This document shows positions 7,386 to 15,646 of a DNA stretch of 43,209 nucleotides, piece after piece. Position 1 is the stretch's first letter. Each line of letters starts with the position of its first letter. Made by a program: the position numbers and the translations under genes. The stretch comes from Bradyrhizobium sp. dw_411. GTDB lineage: Bacteria > Pseudomonadota > Alphaproteobacteria > Rhizobiales > Xanthobacteraceae. The notes under the pieces are model-generated. The model was not told the DNA's origin. It did not search any database and saw nothing but the letters and a program-made list of their open reading frames with translations. The stretch spans positions 1-43,209 of the forward strand of contig NZ_JAAVUY010000031.1 in the NCBI RefSeq assembly GCF_018449695.1, in the 5' to 3' direction.

Positions 7386-8192
7386 TCAGCCCTTCGAAGC
7401 ATGGATGAAGTCTCGCACCGTTTCGATTGCACCATAATTGTCCAGATTGTCATGGCCCCCTTCCGGGAATTTCACAAACTGTTTCGGCTCATGCACAAGC
7501 GAGAACAGGCGCACGCCGAGCGTGATCGGCACGGTGCGATCGAGGCCCCCATGCATGATCAGAAGGGGCGCCGTGACCTGCGCGATCCGCTCGTCGGAAC
7601 GAAACTGGTCCCGCATCAACCGGCGGATCGGCACCAGCGGAAAGCGCAAAGCGGCGACATCCGCGGTCGAGGTATACGGCGCTTCCAAAATCAGCTTCCC
7701 GACCGGCTGACCTGCCGCGAGCGCCACGCCGACCCCGGTCCCGAGCGAAAAGCCCCAAACCACGATTCGATCGGCGGTGTATCGCGCCGATGTGAAAGCA
7801 TAGGCCGCGGCCCCGTCCAGCAGCAGGCCTTGTTCGCTCGGCTCGCCGCTTGAGCCGGCATAACCGCGGTAGGACAAGGCGACGAGGCCCGTACCGTCCG
7901 ATGTCATGGCCTGAAAGCGACTGACGGCCCCAGCCAGAAAATCTCCATTGCCGGGAAAATACAGGATGACCGCATGGCCCGGTTTGGCCGGGACGTGCCA
8001 GACGATGACCTTCTCGCCATCCGCGGTGGTCAGAAAATGCTCTTCAGCCTCGGGGAGGCCGGCCGCATCGGGAGGCGTGCGTGTCTTTTGCGGGATCGGA
8101 AACAGGAACGAGCGCTGCATGAAAAACAACGCCGCCAGACCGACGAGATATCCGGTCAACAAGACAGCGATGAGCCATTTCAATACGGTCAT
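7386..8192 (-). CDS. Membrane-anchored alpha/beta hydrolase
   Basis: The 268-residue protein has an N-terminal membrane anchor (WLIAVLLTGYLVGLAALFFM) followed by an alpha/beta-hydrolase fold of the BEM46/ABHD13 type. The nucleophile elbow GFSLGT is at about residues 147-152. The acid is probably in HGGLDRTVP and the catalytic His in EGGHDNL near the C-terminus. The oxyanion-loop segment YFPGNGDF is at about 79-86. The active face is probably periplasmic or membrane-facing. The substrate is unknown. It lies 29 bases after the pntB stop, in the same direction, so it may be read with the pnt genes. Confidence 0.85.
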   Translation of the reverse strand: MTVLKWLIAVLLTGYLVGLAALFFMQRSFLFPIPQKTRTPPDAAGLPEAEEHFLTTADGEKVIVWHVPAKPGHAVILYFPGNGDFLAGAVSRFQAMTSDGTGLVALSYRGYAGSSGEPSEQGLLLDGAAAYAFTSARYTADRIVVWGFSLGTGVGVALAAGQPVGKLILEAPYTSTADVAALRFPLVPIRRLMRDQFRSDERIAQVTAPLLIMHGGLDRTVPITLGVRLFSLVHEPKQFVKFPEGGHDNLDNYGAIETVRDFIHASKG

Positions 8193-8221
8193 GTCAGAAC
8201 CGCTGGCTCACCGCAATCGCG

Positions 8222-9622
8222 TCACATCCCCTTGACGATATTCTCGGTCATCTTCTTGGCGTCGCCGAGCAGCATCATGGTGTTGTCGCGATAGAACAAG
8301 GGATTGTCGATGCCGGCATAGCCCGACGCCAGCGAGCGCTTGATGAACATCACGGTGCCGGCCTTCCAGACCTGCAGCACCGGCATACCGTAGATCGGCG
8401 AGGTCGGATCATCCTCTGCGGCGGGGTTGGTGACGTCGTTGGCGCCGATCACAAAGGCAACGTCGGCCTGCGCGAATTCCGAATTGATGTCCTCGAGTTC
8501 GAACACCTCGTCATAGGGCACATTGGCTTCGGCCAGCAGCACGTTCATGTGACCGGGCATACGCCCTGCGACCGGATGAATCGCGTATTTGACCTCGACG
8601 CCTTCCTTCTTGAGATTGTCAGCCATTTCACGCAGCGCGTGCTGGGCTTGCGCCACCGCCATGCCGTAGCCGGGCACGATGATGACCTTCTGCGCGTTCT
8701 TCATGATGAAGGCGGCATCGTCAGCCGAACCGAGCTTGACCGGCCGCACTTCGCCACCAGCACCTGCGCCCGCCGCCGCGGTCTCGCCGCCGAAACCGCC
8801 GAGGATGACCGAGATGAAGGAGCGGTTCATCGCGTGGCACATGATGTAGGACAGGATCGCGCCGGAGGAGCCGACCAGCGCGCCGGTGATGATCAGCGCC
8901 GAATTGCCAAGCGTGAAACCGATGCCGGCGGCAGCCCAGCCCGAATACGAATTCAGCATCGAGATCACGACCGGCATGTCGGCGCCGCCGATCGGAATGA
9001 TCAGGAGCGCGCCAAGCGCCAGCGCGATGATGACGATGAGCCAGAAGTCGAACGCGCTGCCCGACAGCACGAGGCCGACAATGAACACTACCAGCGCAAT
9101 ACCGAGGCCGATATTGATGAGATGACGCGCAGGGAGAATGATCGGCGCGCCGCTCATACGGCCGGACAGTTTGGCGAAGGCGATCACCGAGCCGGTAAAG
9201 GTCAGCGCGCCGATGGCGACGCCGAGCGACATTTCGATCAGGCTTTGCGGATGGATGTTGCCGGGCGCGCCGATGTCGAACGCCTCAGGCGCGTAGAACG
9301 CCCCGGCCGCGACCAGCACCGCGGCCATGCCGACCAGCGAGTGGAAGGCGGCGACCAGTTCCGGCATCGACGTCATCGGCACCCGGCGCGCGATTACCGC
9401 ACCGATGCCGCCGCCGATCGCGACACCGAGAATCACCAGCAGCCAGGCGAGGCCGTCGGCCGGCGGATGCGAGGCGAGCGTGGTCGCCACCGCAATGCCC
9501 ATGCCGATCATGCCGAAGAAATTGCCCTGGCGCGATGACGCCGGGCTCGACAGTCCGCGCAGCGACATGATGAACAGCACGCCGGCGACGAGATATAAAA
9601 CTGCGGCCAGATTGGCGTTCAT
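8222..9622 (-). CDS. pntB: NAD(P) transhydrogenase, beta subunit
   Basis: PntB carries membrane helices of the proton channel (domain II) and the NADP(H)-binding domain III. The complex couples proton entry to hydride transfer from NADH to NADP+. The 466-residue length is normal. Membrane helices fill residues 1-270. Domain III contains IVPGYGMAVAQAQHALREM (about 316-334), HPVAGRMPGHMNVLLAEA (about 350-367) and VIGANDVTNPAAEDDPTSP (about 393-411), all family hallmarks. It is the last gene of the split pntAA-pntAB-pntB set. Confidence 0.97.
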   Translation of the reverse strand: MNANLAAVLYLVAGVLFIMSLRGLSSPASSRQGNFFGMIGMGIAVATTLASHPPADGLAWLLVILGVAIGGGIGAVIARRVPMTSMPELVAAFHSLVGMAAVLVAAGAFYAPEAFDIGAPGNIHPQSLIEMSLGVAIGALTFTGSVIAFAKLSGRMSGAPIILPARHLINIGLGIALVVFIVGLVLSGSAFDFWLIVIIALALGALLIIPIGGADMPVVISMLNSYSGWAAAGIGFTLGNSALIITGALVGSSGAILSYIMCHAMNRSFISVILGGFGGETAAAGAGAGGEVRPVKLGSADDAAFIMKNAQKVIIVPGYGMAVAQAQHALREMADNLKKEGVEVKYAIHPVAGRMPGHMNVLLAEANVPYDEVFELEDINSEFAQADVAFVIGANDVTNPAAEDDPTSPIYGMPVLQVWKAGTVMFIKRSLASGYAGIDNPLFYRDNTMMLLGDAKKMTENIVKGM

Positions 9623-9636
9623 GATCCGCGTACTCC

Positions 9637-9665
9637 GTCATGGGCGGGCTCGACCCGCGCATGCA
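9637..9665. repeat. Short palindromic repeat between pntAB and pntB
   Basis: ATG-GGCGGG (about 9640-9648) and CCCGC-GCAT (about 9654-9662) pair around CTCGA. It resembles the 'GTCATGGCCGGG...CCCGGCCAT' repeats common in Bradyrhizobium, here inside an operon. This is a recognition from memory and the copy is degenerate. Confidence 0.3.
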
Positions 9666-9719
9666 TCAGGGAAAAATGAATTGTGCGAAGTGAACTGACC
9701 GTCATCACCTTGACCATCA

Positions 9720-10037
9720 TCACTTGGCTTTCTTCTTGTACATCGCCAGCATGCGCTGGGTGACCAGGAAGCCGCCAAAAATATTCACGCAGGCGAAAAT
9801 CAGCGCGATGAAGCCGAAGCCCCGCGCCCACCCGCTGCCGCTGGAAATCATGCCGACGCCGACCGCGAGCAGCGCGCCGACCACGATCACCGAGGAGATC
9901 GCATTGGTCACCGACATCAGCGGCGTATGCAGCGCGGGGGTCACCGACCACACCACGAAATAGCCGACAAACACGGCGAGCACGAAAATCGAAAGCCGGA
10001 ACACGAAGGGATCGACGGCCTGTGCGATATGATCCAT
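9720..10037 (-). CDS. pntAB: NAD(P) transhydrogenase, alpha-2 subunit
   Basis: This 105-residue membrane subunit supplies the helices that in enterobacteria form the C-terminal part of PntA. Three to four hydrophobic segments are visible (FRLSIFVLAVFVGYFVVW; ISSVIVVGALLAVGVGM; GFIALIFACVNIFGGFLV), and the tail is KKKAK. The ATG at 10037 follows AAGGAG. The longer frame from 10130 overlaps pntAA and reads as non-family sequence. It starts 11 bases after the pntAA stop, so the two are an operon. Confidence 0.93.
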   Translation of the reverse strand: MDHIAQAVDPFVFRLSIFVLAVFVGYFVVWSVTPALHTPLMSVTNAISSVIVVGALLAVGVGMISSGSGWARGFGFIALIFACVNIFGGFLVTQRMLAMYKKKAK

Positions 10038-10048
10038 GGCGGCGCTCC

Positions 10049-11176
10049 TTACGCTTTCTGCTGGAAGTTCGGATGAATCACGGCGCCGTCTTTGGTCAGC
10101 GCGGTGGCCTTGACCAGTTCGTCGTCCCACTTCACCGCCAGCGCCTTGGTCGACTTGTCGACCAGCGTCTCGATGAAGGAGAAAAGATTGCGCGCGTAGA
10201 GACTGGACGCCGAGGCCGCGACGCGGCCCGCCACATTGGTGAAGCCGACGATCTTGATGCCGCCGACATCGGCGATTTCGCCAGCCTTGGCGCCCTCGAT
10301 ATTGCCGCCGCGCTCGACGGCGAGATCGACCAGCACCGAACCCGGTTTCATCGATTGCACCATTTCTGCGGTGACGAGGCGCGGCGCGGGCCGGCCCGGG
10401 ATCAGCGCGGTCGTGATGATGATGTCCTGCTTCTTGATATGCTCGGCGGTAAGCGCGGCCTGCTTGGCCTGGTACTCTTTCGACATTTCCTTGGCATAGC
10501 CGCCGGCGGTCTGGGCGTTCTTGAACTCCTCGTCCTCGACCGCGAGGAATTTGGCGCCGAGGCTCTCGACCTGCTCTTTGGTCGCGGGCCGCACGTCGGT
10601 CGCGGTAACGACGGCGCCTAGTCTTCGTGCGGTCGCGATCGCCTGCAGGCCGGCGACGCCGACACCCATCACAAATACTTTTGCGGCCGGGATCGTGCCG
10701 GCCGCGGTCATCATCATCGGGAAGGCGCGGCCGAAGGCTTCGGCAGCCTCGATCACCGCGCGGTAGCCGGCGAGATTGGCCTGGCTCGACAGCACGTCCA
10801 TGACCTGGGCGCGGGTGATGCGCGGCATCAACTCCATCGCAAACGCCGAGACACCCGCGTCCGCCATGGTTTTAAGCGCCGCATCATTGCCGTAGGGGTC
10901 CATGATCGCGATCACCAGCGCACCGCGCTTGTAGTTCGCAAGCTCGGACGCTTCGGGCCGCTTCACCTTGATAACGATGTCGGCGTCCTTGACCGCATCG
11001 GCGCTGACAACAGCGCCGACCGCGGTGAATTCCGAATCCGGCAGCCCCGATTTGAGGCCCGCACCCGGCTCGATGGCGATATCGACACCCAGCGCCTTGT
11101 ATTTTTTCACCGTATCGGGCGAAACGGCGACCCGCGGTTCGGACGGATCGATTTCCTTGGCAACGGCAATCTTCAT
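10049..11176 (-). CDS. pntAA: NAD(P) transhydrogenase, alpha-1 subunit (NAD-binding)
   Basis: This 375-residue soluble domain I binds NAD(H). It shows the AlaDH/PNT N-terminal signature MKIAVAKEIDPSEPRVAVSP and the dinucleotide fold motif KVFVMGVGVAGLQAIATARR (about 166-185). Further family segments are ATDVRPATKEQVESLGAKF and IITTALIPGRPAPRLVT. The ATG at 11176 has GGAGG seven bases upstream. An upstream in-frame start at 11209 would add 11 residues without support. The alpha-1/alpha-2/beta split is the usual alphaproteobacterial arrangement. Confidence 0.96.
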   Translation of the reverse strand: MKIAVAKEIDPSEPRVAVSPDTVKKYKALGVDIAIEPGAGLKSGLPDSEFTAVGAVVSADAVKDADIVIKVKRPEASELANYKRGALVIAIMDPYGNDAALKTMADAGVSAFAMELMPRITRAQVMDVLSSQANLAGYRAVIEAAEAFGRAFPMMMTAAGTIPAAKVFVMGVGVAGLQAIATARRLGAVVTATDVRPATKEQVESLGAKFLAVEDEEFKNAQTAGGYAKEMSKEYQAKQAALTAEHIKKQDIIITTALIPGRPAPRLVTAEMVQSMKPGSVLVDLAVERGGNIEGAKAGEIADVGGIKIVGFTNVAGRVAASASSLYARNLFSFIETLVDKSTKALAVKWDDELVKATALTKDGAVIHPNFQQKA

Positions 11177-11313
11177 GGAGCCTCCGGCGGCGCTTAGGCG
11201 CGCGCGCAAGCAAACTAGCGTTATTTCCGCTAAGTTGGATACCGGTTTCGCAACCGGACGACTGGCAATTTTTTAAAGTCGCACCGCTGCGCTGCAATGC
11301 GATGAGCGACGGA

Positions 11314-11466
11314 TCAGGTCAGAAAGATCGCCATCATGGCGACGATGAAGATCACGGCGGCAGAGCCATACTTCACCAGCTTGATGAAGCCCTCATAGGT
11401 CTGCTCATGCGCCGGATAATCCATGCCGTCAGCGGTCGTATAGGCGACTTCGTTATGCTCTGCCAT
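11314..11466 (-). CDS. aa3-type cytochrome c oxidase subunit IV, 50 residues
   Basis: Translating the minus strand from ATG at 11466 to TGA at 11314-11316 gives 50 residues. The N-terminus is short and acidic (MAEHNEVAYTTADGMDYPAH), then EQTYEGFIKLVKYGSAAVI leads into one membrane helix ending in MMAIFLT. This pattern (DYxAHxxTYxGF then a single helix) matches the bacterial aa3 oxidase subunit IV family, as in Paracoccus. It lies 138 bases upstream of pntAA on the same strand. The other oxidase subunits are not in this window. A GGGGAC site precedes the start. Confidence 0.85.
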   Translation of the reverse strand: MAEHNEVAYTTADGMDYPAHEQTYEGFIKLVKYGSAAVIFIVAMMAIFLT

Positions 11467-11617
11467 CGGTGTCCCCAGTCAGTGTTCGCGTTCGGCGTGG
11501 AAATACCGCAATCCCGGCGAGAGGGCAACGGCGGCGAGCGTTTGTACCGGCCGTATTGCCCTATTTGAGAAGCTTATCATGGAGGCCCGGGCGGCCAATT
11601 GTCCCTGATCCAGCGGG

Positions 11618-12010
11618 TCAGGATTTCGCGAGCGCTTCAAAGGTCTCGGAATACTTGTTCATCACTTCGTTGGCGATTTTCATCGTATGGCAATCGTCGT
11701 TCGGAGCCCACACGGCTCCGAGGGTGAAAACACCACCGGCCTTTGCTGAGCCTCTCGCATTGATGATTTCGTAGCCTTGCTCACGCATGACTTCACCGAC
11801 GATTGATCCACAATATTGCTTTGCGTCTCGCCGATCGGACTCGGGGATATCTCGAAGAATCGGTGCCATATCCCAAGAAAGCGCAGTAACCGCTGGCATC
11901 CCGAGCCGGCTTAAGAGCGCGTACTCAATGAGGCGATGCGGCTGACGAGCCAATGCTTCAATCGTGCGGCCTCTTTCGGTCGTTCGATATGCTTCGAAAC
12001 GCGGGTGCAT
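11618..12010 (-). CDS. Unidentified protein with operator-like upstream region
   Basis: The 130-residue soluble protein starts at ATG 12010, behind a strong GGAGG site with about six-base spacing. The N-terminal half is helical and basic (RFEAYRTTERGRTIEALARQPHRL). The C-terminal half (GVFTLGAVWAPNDDCHTMKIANEVMNKYSETFEAL) contains the only Cys-His pair of note. No signal peptide or membrane helix is seen. I do not recognise a family. Its leader is much more AT-rich than the surroundings and holds two copies of TTGATATCAA, which suggests tight regulation and possibly acquired DNA. Confidence 0.6.
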   Translation of the reverse strand: MHPRFEAYRTTERGRTIEALARQPHRLIEYALLSRLGMPAVTALSWDMAPILRDIPESDRRDAKQYCGSIVGEVMREQGYEIINARGSAKAGGVFTLGAVWAPNDDCHTMKIANEVMNKYSETFEALAKS

Positions 12011-12053
12011 GATGACCTCCGTCAAAGAGATCGAGAAATATCATGCATATTTT

Positions 12054-12078
12054 TTGATATCAATATTATTGATATCAA
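12054..12078 (-). promoter_or_regulatory. Twin 10-bp palindromes, candidate operator
   Basis: Two perfect copies of the self-complementary TTGATATCAA lie at 12054-12063 and 12069-12078, separated by TATTA. Their centres are 15 bp apart. They are 44-68 bases upstream of the unknown gene's ATG and overlap the pepF stop codon. On the minus strand TTGATA of the nearer copy can act as a -35 hexamer, with TATTTC 17 bases later as a weak -10. A repressor bound here would cover the promoter. Confidence 0.5.
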
Positions 12079-13994
12079 CCCATCTGCTCCAACTCATCGA
12101 TCATGCCCGCGATAACCGACAGACCACCGTCCCAGAACTTGGGATCGCGGGCGTCCAGACCAAACGGCTTGAGCAGTTCGGAGTAATGCTTGGTGCCACC
12201 GGCGGCCAGCATCGCCAGATAGCGCTCGGCGAAACCGTCCTGGGCGTGCTCGTAAACCGCATAGAGCGAATTCACCAGGCAATCGCCGAACGCATAGGCA
12301 TAGACATAGAACGGCGAATGGATGAAGTGCGGGATGTACATCCAGAAGCTCTCATAGCCCGGCCTGATGTCGATCGCGGGACCAAGGCTCTCGCCCTGCA
12401 CGCTGAGCCAGATTTCGCCGAGCCGCTCGGCGGTCAATTCACCGTTGCGCCGTTCGGTGTGGACCGCACGTTCGAACGAATAGAACGCGATCTGGCGCAC
12501 CACGGTGTTGATCATGTCCTCGACCTTGCCGGCGAGCAGCGCCTGGCGCTGCTTGGCGCTGGTGGTTTGCGCCAATAGCCGCTTGAAAGTCAGCATCTCG
12601 CCGAACACGCTGGCCGTTTCCGCCAGGGTCAGCGGCGTCGGCGCCATCAGCGCGCCGTTCTTCGCGGCCAGCACCTGATGCACGCCGTGACCGAGTTCAT
12701 GGGCGAGCGTCATCACGTCGCGCGGCTTGCCCTGATAATTCATCAGCACATAGGGATGCGCCGACGGCGTGGTCGGATGCGAGAAGGCGCCCGGCGACTT
12801 GCCCGGCCGCACCGGCGCATCGATCCAGCGATCGGTGAAGAAACGTTCGGCAATTCCTGCCATTTCCGGCGAGAAGCCGCGATAGGCCGTCAGCACCATA
12901 TTCCTGGCGTCCGGCCAGGCGATGTTGCCGGTCGCGGCGAACGGCAGCGGCGCGTTGCGATCCCAGTGCGCGAGTTTCTTCTTTTTGAACCAGCTCGCCT
13001 TGAGCCGGTAATAGCGATGCGAGAGCCGCGGATAGGCTGCACGTACCGAGCCAACCAGCGCATCGACAACCTCGCGCTCGACCCGGTTGGCAAGATGGCG
13101 CGAATCCGCGACATCCTGGAAACCGCGCCAGCGATCGGAAATCTCCTTGTCCTTGGCCAGCGTATTGGTGATCAGCGCAAAGGTCCGCTCATTGGCCTTG
13201 AACGTCTTCGCCAGCGCCTGCCCCGCCGCCTTGCGCTTTTCGCCGGCGCGGTCCTGCAGCAGGCTTAATGTCGGCTCGATCGCGAGTTCCTGACCGCCGA
13301 CCTTGAAACGCAAGGCCGAGATGGTTTGATCGAACAGCCGGTTCCAGGCGGAGTAGCTGCTCTGGGATTTCTCGTGGAACAGTTGCTCGACGCGATCTTC
13401 AAGCTGATACGGCTTGTCCTTGCGCAGATCCTCGATCCACGGGCGATAATGTCCGACTGCAGGCGTCTGCATCGCGCGGTCGATCACGGCGTCATCGATG
13501 CGGTTGAGTTCGAGCGCGAAGAACAACAGATGCACCGAGGCATTGGTCAGCCGTTCGGAAACATCGCCGTAGAATTTGGTGATCGCAGGATCGACGCTGT
13601 CGCCGGCATGCACCAGACCGGAATAAGACCCAAGACGTCCGGCGAGATCGTCGATCGCCTCATACCGCCTGATCGCTTCGGCCAGCCACTTGCCGCCATC
13701 CTCGGCGGCCGTCCGTTCGGCGAGCTTGCCTTTGTAGTCGGTCTCAAACGCGACGCATTCGCTGTCCATCCTTTGCAGGTCGCGCGTCACTTCCGGCGCG
13801 TCGATACCGGAATAAAGGTCGGCCAGGTTCCATTCCGGCAGCTTGCCGGCCTTGTTACCGGTCTTGCTCGCGGTCTTGTTACTGGCCTTGGACTTGGTAA
13901 CGGATTTGTTGAGAACAGATTTCTTGGCCACGGACTTGACCGTGGATTTTTTGGCGGCCGATTTGCGAAGAGCGGATGAGGAGCGCGATGTCAT
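12075..13994 (-). CDS. M3-family oligoendopeptidase F-type peptidase
   Basis: The predicted enzyme is a cytoplasmic zinc metallopeptidase cutting short peptides. From ATG 13994 it is 639 residues. The zinc motif HELGH is at 432-436 (His432, Glu433, His436), and the third ligand Glu is expected in LAETASVFGEML about 30 residues on. The C-terminal DIRPGYESFWMYIPHFIHSPFYVYAYAFG block is typical of the M3B/PepF family. Oddly, the first 45 residues are a Ser/Lys/Thr-rich string of KKS, KSV and NKT repeats not part of the family core. A TTG start at 14063 is possible but lacks a ribosome site. Confidence 0.9.
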   Translation of the reverse strand: MTSRSSSALRKSAAKKSTVKSVAKKSVLNKSVTKSKASNKTASKTGNKAGKLPEWNLADLYSGIDAPEVTRDLQRMDSECVAFETDYKGKLAERTAAEDGGKWLAEAIRRYEAIDDLAGRLGSYSGLVHAGDSVDPAITKFYGDVSERLTNASVHLLFFALELNRIDDAVIDRAMQTPAVGHYRPWIEDLRKDKPYQLEDRVEQLFHEKSQSSYSAWNRLFDQTISALRFKVGGQELAIEPTLSLLQDRAGEKRKAAGQALAKTFKANERTFALITNTLAKDKEISDRWRGFQDVADSRHLANRVEREVVDALVGSVRAAYPRLSHRYYRLKASWFKKKKLAHWDRNAPLPFAATGNIAWPDARNMVLTAYRGFSPEMAGIAERFFTDRWIDAPVRPGKSPGAFSHPTTPSAHPYVLMNYQGKPRDVMTLAHELGHGVHQVLAAKNGALMAPTPLTLAETASVFGEMLTFKRLLAQTTSAKQRQALLAGKVEDMINTVVRQIAFYSFERAVHTERRNGELTAERLGEIWLSVQGESLGPAIDIRPGYESFWMYIPHFIHSPFYVYAYAFGDCLVNSLYAVYEHAQDGFAERYLAMLAAGGTKHYSELLKPFGLDARDPKFWDGGLSVIAGMIDELEQMG

Positions 13995-14066
13995 CTGGTT
14001 CGAGCCTGTGTGTGCGTTTTCAACATGAACGGCCGAGACGCCGAGGCGATAGCCTGACGTCAACGT

Positions 14067-14081
14067 TTAAGAGTGCGTTAA
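14067..14081 (+). promoter_or_regulatory. Perfect CtrA-type box before the sigma-54 activator
   Basis: TTAA (14067-14070), seven bases (GAGTGCG), then TTAA (14078-14081) match the core CtrA site TTAA-N7-TTAA. It lies 59 bases before the activator ATG. A GANTC methylation site of the CcrM type (GATTC) follows at about 14103. The intergenic region is shared with the divergent peptidase gene. Confidence 0.5.
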
Positions 14082-14140
14082 TCGGCATCGGCGAGAGTGC
14101 CCCGATTCGAGACAGATAGTTGTAACGCGCGGGGAAAGCC

Positions 14141-15646
14141 ATGGCTGCCAGCATTTTGATCGCCGATGACGACGCGGTGGCGCGTCGCCTGGTCGAGAAT
14201 ATGGTACAGAAATGCGGCTATGAAACCATCGTCGTCGATTCCGGCGATGCCGCGATCGCGATGCTGACCGCCCCTGACGCCCCCGTGATCGACGCCATGG
14301 TGCTCGATCTCGTCATGCCCGGCCTCGACGGCATGGGCGTGCTGGCCAAAATCCGCGAGGCCGGTCTCAATATCCCCGTCGTGGTACAGACCGCCCATGG
14401 CGGCATCGACAATGTGGTGTCGGCGATGCGCGCGGGCGCGCAGGATTTCGTGGTCAAGCCGGTCGGCATGGAGCGGCTGCAGGTCAGCTTGCGCAATGCG
14501 CTCAATACCAGTGCGCTGAAGGGCGAATTGCAGCGCATCCGCCACAGCCGCGAAGGCCGCTTGACCTTTGCCGATATCATCACCCGCAGCGAGGCCATGG
14601 CCGGCGTGCTGCGGACCGCGCAGAAAGCCGCCAGTTCGACGATTCCGGTGCTGATCGAGGGCGAATCCGGCGTCGGCAAGGAATTGTTCGCCCGCGCCAT
14701 CCACGGCAGCGGCGAACGAAAGACAAAACCGTTCGTCGCGGTCAATTGCGGCGCGATCCCAGACAATCTCGTCGAGTCGATCCTGTTCGGTCACGAGAAG
14801 GGCGCCTTCACCGGCGCCACCGAACGCCACACCGGCAAATTCGTCGAAGCCTCCGGCGGCACGCTGTTTCTCGACGAAGTCTCGGAACTGCCGCTGGCCG
14901 CCCAGGTGAAGTTGCTTCGCGCGTTGCAGGAAGGCGCGGTCGAAGCGGTCGGCGGGCGCAAGCCCGTGCGGGTCGATGTCCGGATCGTTTCGGCGACCAA
15001 CCGCAAATTGCTCGACCACGTCAAAAGCGGACAATTCCGCGAAGACCTGTTCTATCGTCTTCACGTGCTGCCGCTGACCATTCCGTCGCTGCGCGCGCGC
15101 CGCGAGGATATCCCGCATCTGCTGCGGCATTTCCTGGCGCGCTTCTGCGCCGAAGAAAATCGCACCATCACCGGCATCAGCAGCGAGGCGATGGCGCTGT
15201 TGTCACAGCTCGACTGGCCCGGAAATATCCGCCAGTTGGAAAACGCGGTCTATCGCGCCGTGGTCATGAGCGAGAGCGACCAGCTTGGATCGGCGGATTT
15301 TCCGCAAGCCGTAGCGCACGCGCCGGTCTTGCCGGATACACATCATGGCGAACCATTGATCATCGATCCCGCGTCTCATCCGACGGCGCCGGCGATGATC
15401 TCGGGTAGCGAAATACCTATCGCGCCACTGCCGTCCACGGGCACCCTCGCGATGCTGACGCGATCCGGTGAGATGCGTCCGCTTGAGGAAATGGAGAACG
15501 AGATCATCCGCTTTGCGATCTCGCATTATCGCGGGCAGATGTCCGAAGTCGCGCGCCGGCTGAAAATCGGCCGCTCGACGCTCTACCGCAAGCTCGACGA
15601 AGCTGCTGCGAGCGATCCTTCGAACGAAGGAGATCCGGCGAATTGA
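14141..15646 (+). CDS. Sigma-54-dependent response regulator (NtrC family)
   Basis: The 501-residue protein has three parts. A receiver domain (residues 3-120) carries acidic residues DDD 9-11 and phospho-acceptor Asp56 in VLDLVMPG. A sigma-54 AAA+ domain (about 145-375) carries Walker A GESGVGKE at 174-181, GAFTGA at 221-226 and Walker B GGTLFLDE. A C-terminal Fis-type helix-turn-helix (VARRLKIGRSTLYRKL) binds DNA. All key residues are intact, so it should activate sigma-54 promoters after phosphorylation. No histidine kinase lies nearby, making it an orphan. A CtrA-type box precedes it. Targets are unknown. The envelope genes downstream are candidates, but I see no -24/-12 site before them. 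Confidence 0.93.
   Translation: MAASILIADDDAVARRLVENMVQKCGYETIVVDSGDAAIAMLTAPDAPVIDAMVLDLVMPGLDGMGVLAKIREAGLNIPVVVQTAHGGIDNVVSAMRAGAQDFVVKPVGMERLQVSLRNALNTSALKGELQRIRHSREGRLTFADIITRSEAMAGVLRTAQKAASSTIPVLIEGESGVGKELFARAIHGSGERKTKPFVAVNCGAIPDNLVESILFGHEKGAFTGATERHTGKFVEASGGTLFLDEVSELPLAAQVKLLRALQEGAVEAVGGRKPVRVDVRIVSATNRKLLDHVKSGQFREDLFYRLHVLPLTIPSLRARREDIPHLLRHFLARFCAEENRTITGISSEAMALLSQLDWPGNIRQLENAVYRAVVMSESDQLGSADFPQAVAHAPVLPDTHHGEPLIIDPASHPTAPAMISGSEIPIAPLPSTGTLAMLTRSGEMRPLEEMENEIIRFAISHYRGQMSEVARRLKIGRSTLYRKLDEAAASDPSNEGDPAN

Noticed and set aside
8549..9538. 329-codon open frame antisense to pntB
   Set aside because: The composition is extremely rich in Asp, Arg and His, typical of an antisense reading of a membrane-protein gene.
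12064..12078. FNR/FixK box in the AT-rich operator region
   Set aside because: FixK sites are TTGAT-N4-ATCAA. Here TTGAT and ATCAA touch with no spacer.
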